Assembly (NCBI GenBank): GCA_002368805.1 | Contig: DFFH01000079.1 | Location: 1 to 10,401, forward strand | Direction: 5' to 3' | Source: Mageeibacillus sp. UBA3781 | GTDB lineage: Bacteria > Bacillota > Clostridia > Saccharofermentanales > Saccharofermentanaceae | Length of the DNA stretch: 10,401 nucleotides | Shown: positions 1-5,669 of the stretch, one piece after another | Numbering within the stretch: the first letter of the stretch is position 1 | Layout of the letters: every line of letters begins with the position of its first letter | The notes under the pieces: generated by a model | The model's database searches: none | Seen by the model: only the letters and a program-made list of their open reading frames with translations | What the model was told of the DNA's origin: nothing | Made by a program: the position numbers and the translations under genes

Positions 1-89
1 GACTGGCAGGATGTCTGGCACTCGCCGCAACCGCCGTTCTTTGCGCTCTCGCAAAGGTTACGTGTTTCGATAGTCTTAATATGCTCCAT
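1..89 (-). CDS. scfA: SCIFF ranthipeptide precursor (5' part only)
   Basis: The minus strand from the ATG at 89 encodes 29 full codons before the window ends. They begin MEHIKTIETRNL and contain GGCGECQTSCQS. This matches the SCIFF family (six cysteines in forty-five residues), known in Clostridium thermocellum as CteA. In that family a radical-SAM/SPASM maturase forms Cys-to-Thr thioether crosslinks in the small peptide, and the maturase gene usually follows directly; here it would lie off the left edge. Four cysteines are visible, at residues 13, 21, 24 and 28; Cys13 falls in the leader part and looks like an addition to the usual set. The start is supported by an AGAGG ribosome binding site nine bases upstream and by a near-consensus promoter. 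The gene is divergent from the binding-protein gene. Identification comes from recalled family sequence, not a search, but the match is distinctive. Confidence 0.9.
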   Translation of the reverse strand, partial: MEHIKTIETRNLCESAKNGGCGECQTSCQ

Positions 90-122
90 GAAAGTGTACC
101 TCTTTCTTAAAATGCTACAAGA

Positions 123-151
123 ATATTAGCATGCACCGCCCATAGTGTCAA
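123..151 (-). promoter_or_regulatory. Promoter of the SCIFF gene
   Basis: On the minus strand a perfect TTGACA (146-151) is followed by a 17-base spacer and TAATAT (123-128). This is an almost ideal housekeeping sigma promoter, with transcription expected to start near 116 and a short leader of about 27 bases. An inverted repeat, ATGCTA at 112-117 and TAGCAT at 127-132, straddles the -10 and start site and could be an operator or chance. Confidence 0.8.
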
Positions 152-181
152 CTGTAAAAAAACGCGCGCGTGTTATATAAT
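152..181 (+). promoter_or_regulatory. Probable promoter of the binding-protein/GGDEF unit
   Basis: TATAAT at 176-181 is a perfect -10 box. The only -35 candidate at suitable spacing is CTGTAA (152-157, 18-base spacer), which is weak. It lies back to back with the SCIFF promoter; the two -35 boxes abut, so the two units may share regulation. The predicted leader to the ATG at 398 is about 210 bases. Confidence 0.5.
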
Positions 182-397
182 GGGCGTGAACGGCGCTTTT
201 TCAGCGTCAGGGACGCGCGCGGCGCGGGCACGGCGCAAGCACGGCTGGCGAAGGAATGGCGCACGGCGCACGAAGGAACCGTGCGGCGCGGGCACGGCGC
301 ACGTTGCAGCGCGGGCGACGGTCTGATGTATGGCGAACGCGCGCGGCGGGCGAAGAAACCGCAGCCGCCGGCGCAGGAAACATAGGGGGAAAAGAAA
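182..397 (+). repeat. GC-rich repetitive leader before the binding-protein gene
   Basis: This non-coding stretch is far richer in G and C than its surroundings. It contains a perfect 19-bp direct repeat, GCGGCGCGGGCACGGCGCA, at 219-237 and 283-301. The 9-mer CACGGCGCA occurs at 229, 262 and 293, so the underlying unit is about 32 bp. A small hairpin, CGCT-TTTTC-AGCG, lies near its start. Open frames cross it in several directions, as expected for GC-rich DNA, but none has a ribosome binding site. It probably forms a strongly folded 5' leader. Confidence 0.6.
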
Positions 398-1675
398 ATG
401 AAAACGGGCAAGTGCTTTTGCAGAAGAGCGAAGGGCCTCTGCAAAAGAACAAAGTGTTTCTTCAGCTGGATGATCATAGTGGCGATGCTGATGCCGGCGC
501 TTCTTCTCTGCGCATGTTCCAGGAGCGGGCGCCTTTCGAAGAAATCGAACGGCGGAAGACTGATGCCCGGCGAAGCTTTTGAAGAAGAATTTCTCGGGAC
601 GGAGCCGACAGATCCCGGACCGGAACCTATAGATCCCGGACCGGAACCGACAGATCCCGGACCGGAGCCTACGGAGACTGATCCGGCCAATCAGTTCAAG
701 AAAGTCGCCATCTCCCTTCCGACTAAGTCTCTTCAGCGATGGCTCGATGATGGTACCCGCATGAAAACGGCACTCGAGCAGGCCGGATATGAGGTCGATC
801 TGCGATATGCCGCGAATGATACTCAGACACAGATCGATCAGGTCAGAGATATGATCCTTGATAAATGTGACCTCCTTATCATCGCACCCCTGTCTCAAAG
901 TCCTTATTGGGATCAGCTTCTTAGCGAAGCAAAAAGGAATAACATCCCCGTCATCTCCTATGACCGCCTGCTCATGGACACGGACGCGGTCGATTATTAC
1001 GTCACCTGTGACTTCTACCTGACCGGTCAGATGCAGGCGGAGTATATCATCGAAAAGCTCGACGTCGAGCACAGTGACCGTCCGGTGAATATCGAGATCT
1101 TTACCGGAGATGCGTCAGATAACCAAACGAATTTCTTTTATAACGGTGCGATGGATGTTCTTGATCCGTATATCGCAGATGGCAGGATCGTCGTGAAATC
1201 CGGGCAGACCGAACTTGACCAGGTCGCGACAGTCGGGTGGAGAACCGAGCTTGCCCAGAACAGAATGGATGCACTTCTTGCGACATTTTATAGCGACGGA
1301 ACGCCTCTCGATGCCGTGCTCTGTTCGAACGACAGCACCGCCCTGGGAGTTACCAATTCCCTGGTCGCAAATTACACCGGCAGTTACCCCGTTATTACCG
1401 GACTGGACTGCGATATTGCGAACGTGAAAAACATCATCGCCGGAAAGCAGTCGATGTCGCTTTTTCATGATACGAGAACCCTGGCGGACGCGACTGTCAA
1501 TATGACCCTGGATCTCCTCAGTGGAAAAGAACCGACAACGAACGACGATGTAAGGTATAATAACGGTAAGAAAACTGTCAGGAGCTATCTCTGCGCGCCC
1601 CTGCTGGTCGATATTTCGAACTATAAGGATATACTGATCGGCGGCGGGTATTACACGGAACAAGACCTGTCGTGA
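398..1675 (+). CDS. Sugar ABC-type substrate-binding lipoprotein (periplasmic-binding-protein family, xylose/multiple-sugar type)
   Basis: This 425-residue protein is an exported sugar-binding lipoprotein of the XylF/ChvE type. Residues 23-40 form a hydrophobic signal segment ending in LCAC, with Cys40 the likely lipidated residue. A Pro/Glu-rich linker (71-91, three copies of a seven-residue unit) leads to a two-lobed binding domain from about residue 100 (KKVAISLPTKSLQRW) to the end. Family-typical stretches include DLLIIAPLSQ (158-167), IPVISYDRL (183-191) and AVLCSNDSTALG (306-317). The start is set by AGGGGGA at 384-390, seven bases before the ATG. No ABC ATPase or permease gene is nearby, so this is an orphan receptor or works with a distant transporter. 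It precedes the GGDEF gene by 40 bp, suggesting an operon. The first 22 residues are a long, Cys- and Lys-rich n-region encoded by a dispersed hairpin repeat (410-447), which is odd for a signal peptide. The sugar bound cannot be read from the sequence. Confidence 0.85.
   Translation: MKTGKCFCRRAKGLCKRTKCFFSWMIIVAMLMPALLLCACSRSGRLSKKSNGGRLMPGEAFEEEFLGTEPTDPGPEPIDPGPEPTDPGPEPTETDPANQFKKVAISLPTKSLQRWLDDGTRMKTALEQAGYEVDLRYAANDTQTQIDQVRDMILDKCDLLIIAPLSQSPYWDQLLSEAKRNNIPVISYDRLLMDTDAVDYYVTCDFYLTGQMQAEYIIEKLDVEHSDRPVNIEIFTGDASDNQTNFFYNGAMDVLDPYIADGRIVVKSGQTELDQVATVGWRTELAQNRMDALLATFYSDGTPLDAVLCSNDSTALGVTNSLVANYTGSYPVITGLDCDIANVKNIIAGKQSMSLFHDTRTLADATVNMTLDLLSGKEPTTNDDVRYNNGKKTVRSYLCAPLLVDISNYKDILIGGGYYTEQDLS
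410..447 (+). repeat. Dispersed hairpin motif, copy 1 (inside the signal-peptide coding region)
   Basis: AAGTGCTTTTGCAGAAG lies at 410-426. CTTTTGCAGA (415-424) pairs perfectly with TCTGCAAAAG (438-447) across a 13-base loop. The element starts 12 bases after the start codon and supplies residues 5-17 of the lipoprotein. Confidence 0.75.
608..670 (+). repeat. 21-bp tandem repeat encoding a Pro-rich linker
   Basis: Three near-identical 21-bp units encode TDPGPEP, IDPGPEP and TDPGPEP. The linker separates the lipid anchor from the folded binding domain. Such in-frame repeats can change copy number by slippage without breaking the frame, so linker length may vary between strains. Confidence 0.85.
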
Positions 1676-1715
1676 GGCTTCGGGCCTGACGCGGCCGGCG
1701 AAGAATGAGGGAACT

Positions 1716-3056
1716 ATGATGTATAAAGATGATCTGGACAAGTTAAGAAGAGAAGCAGGTATCGACGTGGATCATTTCGATCCTTCGTCGGATGAGCCGG
1801 CGTCTGCCAAATCGTCGTCCAAATATCTTCCTCTGTCGAAGGAGCCGACAGCAAGAGTCTATCCGGACAGTTCTTCTCCGGATCCTTCTTCGCCAAAAGC
1901 ACCCTCCCCGCGCGAGACCGAGCCTTTTACCCAGGAAGAGAAAAAACTTACCTGGTGGCAGAAGATCTCTCTTCCATTCATCAGAAACAGCTTCATGTCC
2001 GTGCTTTTCTTCGTACTGATCACACTGGTCTGGATCGTGATCTCGCACACCGTGCTCGCCTCGATCCGGCATGTGGACCGCCGGACACTGGTGCTTTTCA
2101 TGATCAAAGACGCGATCTTCATGATTGTTTTAGCGACGGTCATGTACCGCATTTTCCTAAACCAGTTTGCCAACACTTACCACCTCGAAGAGGACTTCGA
2201 AAAAGCACAGGAAGAGACGAAAAAATGGCAGTCGATCCAGCGCTCCATGATGGAGACGATACCGGAGACACTGGCCTACACGCTCGACCGCGATTTCCGC
2301 TATACGTCATTTAACACACGGCACAAATATTCGATGCTCCGCATGTGGCACAGTGAGATCCATGTCGGTGACTGTCTGCTGGATCATATCACGGACGATA
2401 AGATCCGCGAGGTCATAAGAAAGGATCTTGAGCAGACGCTCAAGGGCGAGTACACATCGCAGATCACGAAGTTCGGAGATAACGATAGAACCGCGATCTT
2501 CTGGCAGCATTACTACGCGCCGATCCTCGATGAGAATAAGAATATCATCGGTATTTCCTGCTATGTCAATAACATCACTTCGCTCAAGCAGTCGCAGAAC
2601 AAGAACCTCTTCCTGAGCTATCACGATCCGCTGACACAGCTTTACAACCGCATCCACTGTGAGGATGTCTTTACGAAGGCGGATCGCGAAGAAACCGTGC
2701 CCTTCAGCATCATCGTGATCGACATCCTGGGCATGCATCAGATCAACGATAATTACGGCACTACGACCGGTGATAATCTTCTGATCAAGGTCGGCGAACT
2801 GCTGACAAAAGCGGTCAAGGAAACAGGTACTGTAGCGCGCTGGGGAAGCGATGAATTCATCGTCCTTCTTCCGGATACCGATCACGCGACCGCCGAGGCA
2901 CTCGTAAACATCTGTAAGTGCGATTTCTCGGGCGTTACCGTCAACGGTGTACCGCTCCGCGCACACTTCGGATTTGCAACGAGAACAGACATGTCCAGAT
3001 CGATCCCGGACCTTCTCCGCTCCGCTGAGCGCCAGAGCATGCAGGACCGCCTCTAA
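1716..3056 (+). CDS. Membrane PAS-GGDEF protein (probable diguanylate cyclase)
   Basis: This 446-residue protein should make cyclic-di-GMP from two GTP at the inner face of the membrane. Residues 1-80 are a charged, Ser/Pro-rich cytoplasmic tail. Two membrane helices (about 92-114 and 121-148) are joined by a very short loop, so there is almost no external sensor. A coiled stretch (155-178) leads to a PAS-like domain (about 173-290) and a GGDEF domain (296-446), recognised by YHDPLTQLYNRI and INDNYG. The signature motif is GSDEF (377-381), with Ser replacing the second Gly. The metal-binding Asp336, Asn344 and Asp353 are kept, so activity is plausible. The RxxD inhibitory site expected just before the motif is absent. 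Two adjacent ATGs (1716, 1719) follow GAGGG at 1707-1711; the second is better spaced. Location 40 bp after the binding-protein gene suggests they act together. Whether it is active or a degenerate receptor is uncertain. Confidence 0.88.
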   Translation: MMYKDDLDKLRREAGIDVDHFDPSSDEPASAKSSSKYLPLSKEPTARVYPDSSSPDPSSPKAPSPRETEPFTQEEKKLTWWQKISLPFIRNSFMSVLFFVLITLVWIVISHTVLASIRHVDRRTLVLFMIKDAIFMIVLATVMYRIFLNQFANTYHLEEDFEKAQEETKKWQSIQRSMMETIPETLAYTLDRDFRYTSFNTRHKYSMLRMWHSEIHVGDCLLDHITDDKIREVIRKDLEQTLKGEYTSQITKFGDNDRTAIFWQHYYAPILDENKNIIGISCYVNNITSLKQSQNKNLFLSYHDPLTQLYNRIHCEDVFTKADREETVPFSIIVIDILGMHQINDNYGTTTGDNLLIKVGELLTKAVKETGTVARWGSDEFIVLLPDTDHATAEALVNICKCDFSGVTVNGVPLRAHFGFATRTDMSRSIPDLLRSAERQSMQDRL

Positions 3057-3133
3057 GCCCATCTCTAACACTGCCTCTAAACTCGACTCAAACCACCGAC
3101 TCTAAATCCGTCTCAGAACCCGCCTCTAAGCCC
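3049..3133 (+). repeat. Degenerate 12-bp tandem repeat starting on the GGDEF stop codon
   Basis: Seven units with a period of 12 bp (one of 13) run from the last codons of the GGDEF gene into the intergenic region. The first and seventh units are identical, GCCTCTAAGCCC, at 3049-3060 and 3122-3133. The unit contains CTCTAA, so the first three units put a stop codon in the same frame every four codons. Confidence 0.75.
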
Positions 3134-3185
3134 GCCGTATCAGGGGGCGCGGCATCTCGGGGAAAGCGAAGAAAGAAACGTGGAA

Positions 3186-3202
3186 AAGTGCTTTTGGAGA
3201 AG
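3186..3202 (+). repeat. Dispersed motif, copy 2
   Basis: AAGTGCTTTTGGAGAAG, intergenic. It sits between the arms of an 8-bp perfect inverted repeat, CGCGGCAT (3148-3155) and ATGCCGCG (3216-3223). Confidence 0.7.
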
Positions 3203-3208
3203 AAGAAC

Positions 3209-3238
3209 CTGACGCATGCCGCGGACAAAAGTTATAAT
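3209..3238 (+). promoter_or_regulatory. Candidate distal promoter of the serine hydrolase gene
   Basis: CTGACG (3209-3214), an 18-base spacer and a perfect TATAAT (3233-3238). If used, the leader would be about 275 bases. The surroundings are AT-rich compared with the genes. Confidence 0.4.
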
Positions 3239-3317
3239 TTTACGGAAATAATATAAGAGTTTAGTCACAAAAGTCCCCGAAACGCCTGAAACTAGGCAAA
3301 AATCAAAAATCTCTTCC

Positions 3318-3346
3318 TTGCCCTTATGTATATGTACTGTTACAAT
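3318..3346 (+). promoter_or_regulatory. Probable promoter of the serine hydrolase gene
   Basis: TTGCCC (3318-3323), a 17-base spacer and TACAAT (3341-3346), the latter preceded by an extended -10 TG. Transcription would begin near 3353, giving a leader of about 170 bases. Confidence 0.55.
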
Positions 3347-3357
3347 ATGCAAATCGA

Positions 3358-3373
3358 ATCGTAACTTTACGAT
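3358..3373. promoter_or_regulatory. Operator-like palindrome at the start site
   Basis: ATCGTAA-CT-TTACGAT is a perfect 7-bp inverted repeat with a 2-base centre. It lies just downstream of the predicted start site of the 3318-3346 promoter, where a repressor would block transcription. The cognate regulator is unknown. Confidence 0.4.
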
Positions 3374-3450
3374 GCTAGAATTGTGATACACACTAATAGA
3401 ATTTAAGCGGCCCCGGCAGGAAGGAAATCACCGGTCACATTCCCGCATTG

Positions 3451-3467
3451 CATCTGCAAAAGCACTT
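3451..3467 (-). repeat. Dispersed motif, copy 3
   Basis: On the minus strand this reads AAGTGCTTTTGCAGATG, 16 of 17 matches to copy 1. It is intergenic, inverted relative to copy 2, and contained in a local palindrome (TTGCATCTGCAA). It lies in the predicted leader of the serine hydrolase gene. Confidence 0.7.
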
Positions 3468-3520
3468 GACCGGGCCTTCTCATCGCCCCCGCCGCACCGT
3501 ATATATAAGGAGAACCTACC

Positions 3521-4672
3521 GTGAAACATAATGCCAGTGCAGGCTATGGAAATATCTATGGCACCAGAAGCCCACGGCGCAGATCCAGAAACGACAGAAG
3601 AAAAGTCTTCGTCGTAACATGTCTTTTTATCTGCATGGTCTGCGTCATTTTAGACGTAATATTCATCGCAAAACTCTTGAAAAAAGGAAAGAAAGAAGCC
3701 ACTCCGACGACAGCTCCGTCTTCTGCGGTTTCGCTTGAGACAGACGAGTCCGGAAACGTGATCACCTCTTCCGAATCCCAGATGGGAGAATCTACCGAAC
3801 CGTCCGAGACCACATCTGCAAAGACACAGACAGTCGATGCTGCTACCCGTTCGGCAAATCTCACCGCACTTCAGACAAAGATCACCGAGTATCTCGCATC
3901 CCAGAACGGACGTTACGGCGTGTACTACATCAACATGAATAACGGCGAGACACTCGGAGTCAAAGAGACACAGCCGATCGTAGCTGCTTCTTCCATCAAG
4001 ATCGCTTACAACACCTACCTCTACGAGAAAGCCGCTTCCGGTGAGATCTCTCTCGATGAGAAAATGAAGTACAACGCAGCAGCTTATCCTCAGGGCGACT
4101 ATGAGGGTGGTACAGGAAACATCCAGAACTCCGCGGACGGCACGGAATACACCGTCCAGGAGGTCTCTCACCGCTCGATCACCATCAGTGATAACTGCGG
4201 AACGAACATGGTCCTGCGCCGCTTAGGCGGCGAGGATGCCGTAAATAACAACTACCTCAAGACGATCAGCGCCGTTGTGGACTACAGAAGCAAGGTGGAA
4301 TACACGGATTACGCCGGAAATACCCAGAATGGCCGCCGCCGCACCTCTGCGATCGACCTCGCGAAGTACGCGGAGCACCTCTACAAGGACTATAGAGGCA
4401 ACGAGACACACTATCAGCCCCTGATCGATGACCTTTGCAACACCGAGTACAACTGGGGCGTGCCGGCCGGCGTTCCCGGAACCGTAAAAGTAGCGCACAA
4501 AGTCGGTTTTAACACCTCCTACGGTGCAAACAACGATGTAGCAATCGTTTTCGGCTCCGAAGATTATGTCCTCTGCGTCATGACAGAAAGCGGTGACGGA
4601 CAAAAAGCACAGGATATCATCGGCGAAGTATCCAAAATGATCTACGAATACGTCGAATCAAATTACGCTTAA
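3521..4672 (+). CDS. Membrane-anchored class-A beta-lactamase-like serine hydrolase
   Basis: This 383-residue protein is probably a cell-surface acyl-serine hydrolase of the class A beta-lactamase/penicillin-binding superfamily. An Arg-rich tail (residues 15-28) and one hydrophobic segment (about 29-50) anchor it with the catalytic part outside. A Ser/Thr-rich linker (60-105) leads to the catalytic domain from about residue 112. The catalytic motifs are SSIK (157-160, SxxK), SDN (223-225) and HKVG (326-329, the KTG equivalent). I see no omega-loop ExxLN motif, which supplies the general base in true class A enzymes, so antibiotic resistance should not be assumed; a peptidoglycan or ester substrate is as likely. 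The start is a GTG at 3521 with AAGGAGA (3507-3513) at good spacing. The stop codon overlaps that of the convergent pflA by three bases. Confidence 0.88.
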   Translation: MKHNASAGYGNIYGTRSPRRRSRNDRRKVFVVTCLFICMVCVILDVIFIAKLLKKGKKEATPTTAPSSAVSLETDESGNVITSSESQMGESTEPSETTSAKTQTVDAATRSANLTALQTKITEYLASQNGRYGVYYINMNNGETLGVKETQPIVAASSIKIAYNTYLYEKAASGEISLDEKMKYNAAAYPQGDYEGGTGNIQNSADGTEYTVQEVSHRSITISDNCGTNMVLRRLGGEDAVNNNYLKTISAVVDYRSKVEYTDYAGNTQNGRRRTSAIDLAKYAEHLYKDYRGNETHYQPLIDDLCNTEYNWGVPAGVPGTVKVAHKVGFNTSYGANNDVAIVFGSEDYVLCVMTESGDGQKAQDIIGEVSKMIYEYVESNYA

Positions 4673-5502
4673 TGATGTGAACTACGCACTTCTTTAAGAG
4701 CATTTTCAGCCCACTCGATGACCTCATCGGTGGGCTCTTTTGTGTCCTTTAATTCATATGGAAAATGCAGTTCTTCATACTTATATTCACCCATCTTATG
4801 GAACGGCAGAAGGTCCACTCTCTCGATGCATGAATAATCGTTCATTCTACGCATACCATTGATGAGCTCTGCATTTGCGGCTCTCCACTCTTCTTCATTA
4901 TTGAACGGCTGGCCGTCCGGTTTTGTATCGATCAGCGTGATTCCCGGGACCATCACATGCCGGATCCAGACCGGCTTAGCATGCGGCGCCGGGGTAGCTA
5001 TTTCTGATGCGGGCGCCGGGGGCCGCTCCCCTGCTTCCTGCCGGGCGCGCAGAAGCTGCCAGGCATGATCAGTAGAAAACCCGGTAAGTGCTTTTGCCTT
5101 ATCAGAATCAAAAGCCTTGATATCGAGAAGGATAAGATCGGCTTCGAGCGCAGCCTCGAGTGCAGTACCCTCACAGTAGATGCCGGACGTGTCGATCGCG
5201 ACATGGATCCCTTCCTCGTGAAGCGCGCGGGTGAGCGCGAGGCAGAACTCGGCCTGACGGAGCGGCTCGCCTCCGGAGATAGTCACGCCGCCCGACTTGA
5301 TGTAGTTTCTGTAGCGGAGGATCTTACTGACCATCTCTTCGACGGTGTACTCTTCCCCGCCCTCGGTGCGCCAGGTATCGGGGTTGTGGCAGAACTTGCA
5401 TCGCAGCGGGCAGCCCTGAAGGAACACCACGAAACGAAGGCCCGGCCCATCCACCGCGCCAAGCGTCTCGATCGAATGCACATATCCTTTTACCTGCTCC
5501 AT
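4669..5502 (-). CDS. pflA: Pyruvate formate-lyase-activating enzyme (radical SAM)
   Basis: This enzyme uses S-adenosylmethionine and a 4Fe-4S cluster to abstract hydrogen from the radical glycine of PflB, switching on anaerobic pyruvate cleavage. The cluster motif CPLRCKFC is at residues 31-38, and SGGEP, an SAM-contact motif, at 76-80. DIKAFD, IRHVMVPGI and LLPFHKMGEYKY are typical PflA stretches. I chose the ATG at 5502 because AGAGG lies seven bases upstream; the in-frame ATG at 5517 would add five residues but its purine-rich sequence abuts the codon. At 277 residues it is about 30 longer than the 246-residue E. coli enzyme, mostly from an Ala/Pro/Glu-rich insert around residues 153-175, encoded by GC-rich DNA, before KPVWIRHV. 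A dispersed-motif copy supplies the DKAKALTG segment. It is separated from pflB by dus, so it needs its own promoter. Confidence 0.95.
   Translation of the reverse strand: MEQVKGYVHSIETLGAVDGPGLRFVVFLQGCPLRCKFCHNPDTWRTEGGEEYTVEEMVSKILRYRNYIKSGGVTISGGEPLRQAEFCLALTRALHEEGIHVAIDTSGIYCEGTALEAALEADLILLDIKAFDSDKAKALTGFSTDHAWQLLRARQEAGERPPAPASEIATPAPHAKPVWIRHVMVPGITLIDTKPDGQPFNNEEEWRAANAELINGMRRMNDYSCIERVDLLPFHKMGEYKYEELHFPYELKDTKEPTDEVIEWAENALKEVRSSHH
4708..4741 (+). terminator. Terminator of the serine hydrolase gene, inside the pflA coding region
   Basis: AGCCCAC (4708-4714), a bulged T, and CGATG (4716-4720) pair perfectly with CATCG (4725-4729) and GTGGGCT (4730-4736) around an ACCT loop. CTTTTGTG follows. 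This 12-bp stem with a T-rich tail is a good intrinsic terminator for plus-strand transcripts. The same bases encode part of the PflA C-terminus on the other strand. Confidence 0.7.
5086..5115 (+). repeat. Dispersed hairpin motif, copy 4 (inside pflA)
   Basis: AAGTGCTTTTGCC begins at 5086. GCTTTTG (5090-5096) pairs perfectly with CAAAAGC (5109-5115) across 12 bases. It lies antisense within pflA and encodes Lys-Ala-Lys-Ala-Leu there. Confidence 0.6.
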
Positions 5503-5537
5503 ACCAAAACCTCTCATCCTTCGTTATCATATCGATG

Positions 5538-5583
5538 CGCACACTTCGTATCCTCCGCGGCGCACACTTCGTATCCTCCGCGG
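5538..5583. repeat. Perfect 23-bp tandem duplication upstream of pflA
   Basis: CGCACACTTCGTATCCTCCG plus CGG occurs twice back to back, at 5538-5560 and 5561-5583, with no mismatch. It lies between the pflA start and its likely promoter region, so it would be in the pflA leader. The minus strand of each unit contains GGAGGA, which resembles a ribosome binding site but is not placed to serve the start codon. Perfect identity suggests a recent duplication. Confidence 0.9.
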
Positions 5584-5599
5584 CACTCCATTTAGACAC

Positions 5600-5605
5600 A
5601 GTATA
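5600..5605 (-). promoter_or_regulatory. Possible -10 box for pflA
   Basis: TATACT on the minus strand, about 100 bases upstream of the pflA start. I find no convincing -35 at 16-18 bases; TTCTTG is the best at 17. A promoter is expected in this divergent gap because pflA has no upstream co-directional gene nearby. Confidence 0.3.
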
Positions 5606-5640
5606 CTCCAAATCATACTTCCCAAGAAAGCCGCACCTCG

Positions 5641-5649
5641 TGATACAAT
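5641..5649 (+). promoter_or_regulatory. Possible extended -10 promoter for dus
   Basis: TGATACAAT is an extended -10 (TG-A-TACAAT) with no good -35. Transcription would start near 5656, placing the pentanucleotide repeat in the dus leader. Confidence 0.4.
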
Positions 5650-5669
5650 AGATTCCGTTGAACGGAAAC

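Noticed and set aside
170..385. A 71-codon plus-strand open frame in the GC-rich leader
   Set aside because: It begins with a GTG overlapping the -10 box, has no ribosome binding site, and its Arg/Ala/Gly-rich protein simply follows the GC-rich repeat.
173..1072. A 299-codon minus-strand frame opposite the lipoprotein gene
   Set aside because: It is a reverse shadow of the binding-protein gene, without a recognisable domain.
2001..2208. Extra GTGCTTTT or AAAAGCAC octamers at 1895, 2001, 2091, 2201 and 4603 as further motif copies
   Set aside because: They match only the eight core bases, lack the flanks and the hairpin partner, and can be explained by ordinary codons such as Lys-Ala and Val-Leu.
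3140..3391. An 83-codon minus-strand frame between the GGDEF and hydrolase genes
   Set aside because: There is no ribosome binding site, it crosses a motif copy and the plus-strand promoters, and the protein resembles nothing I know.
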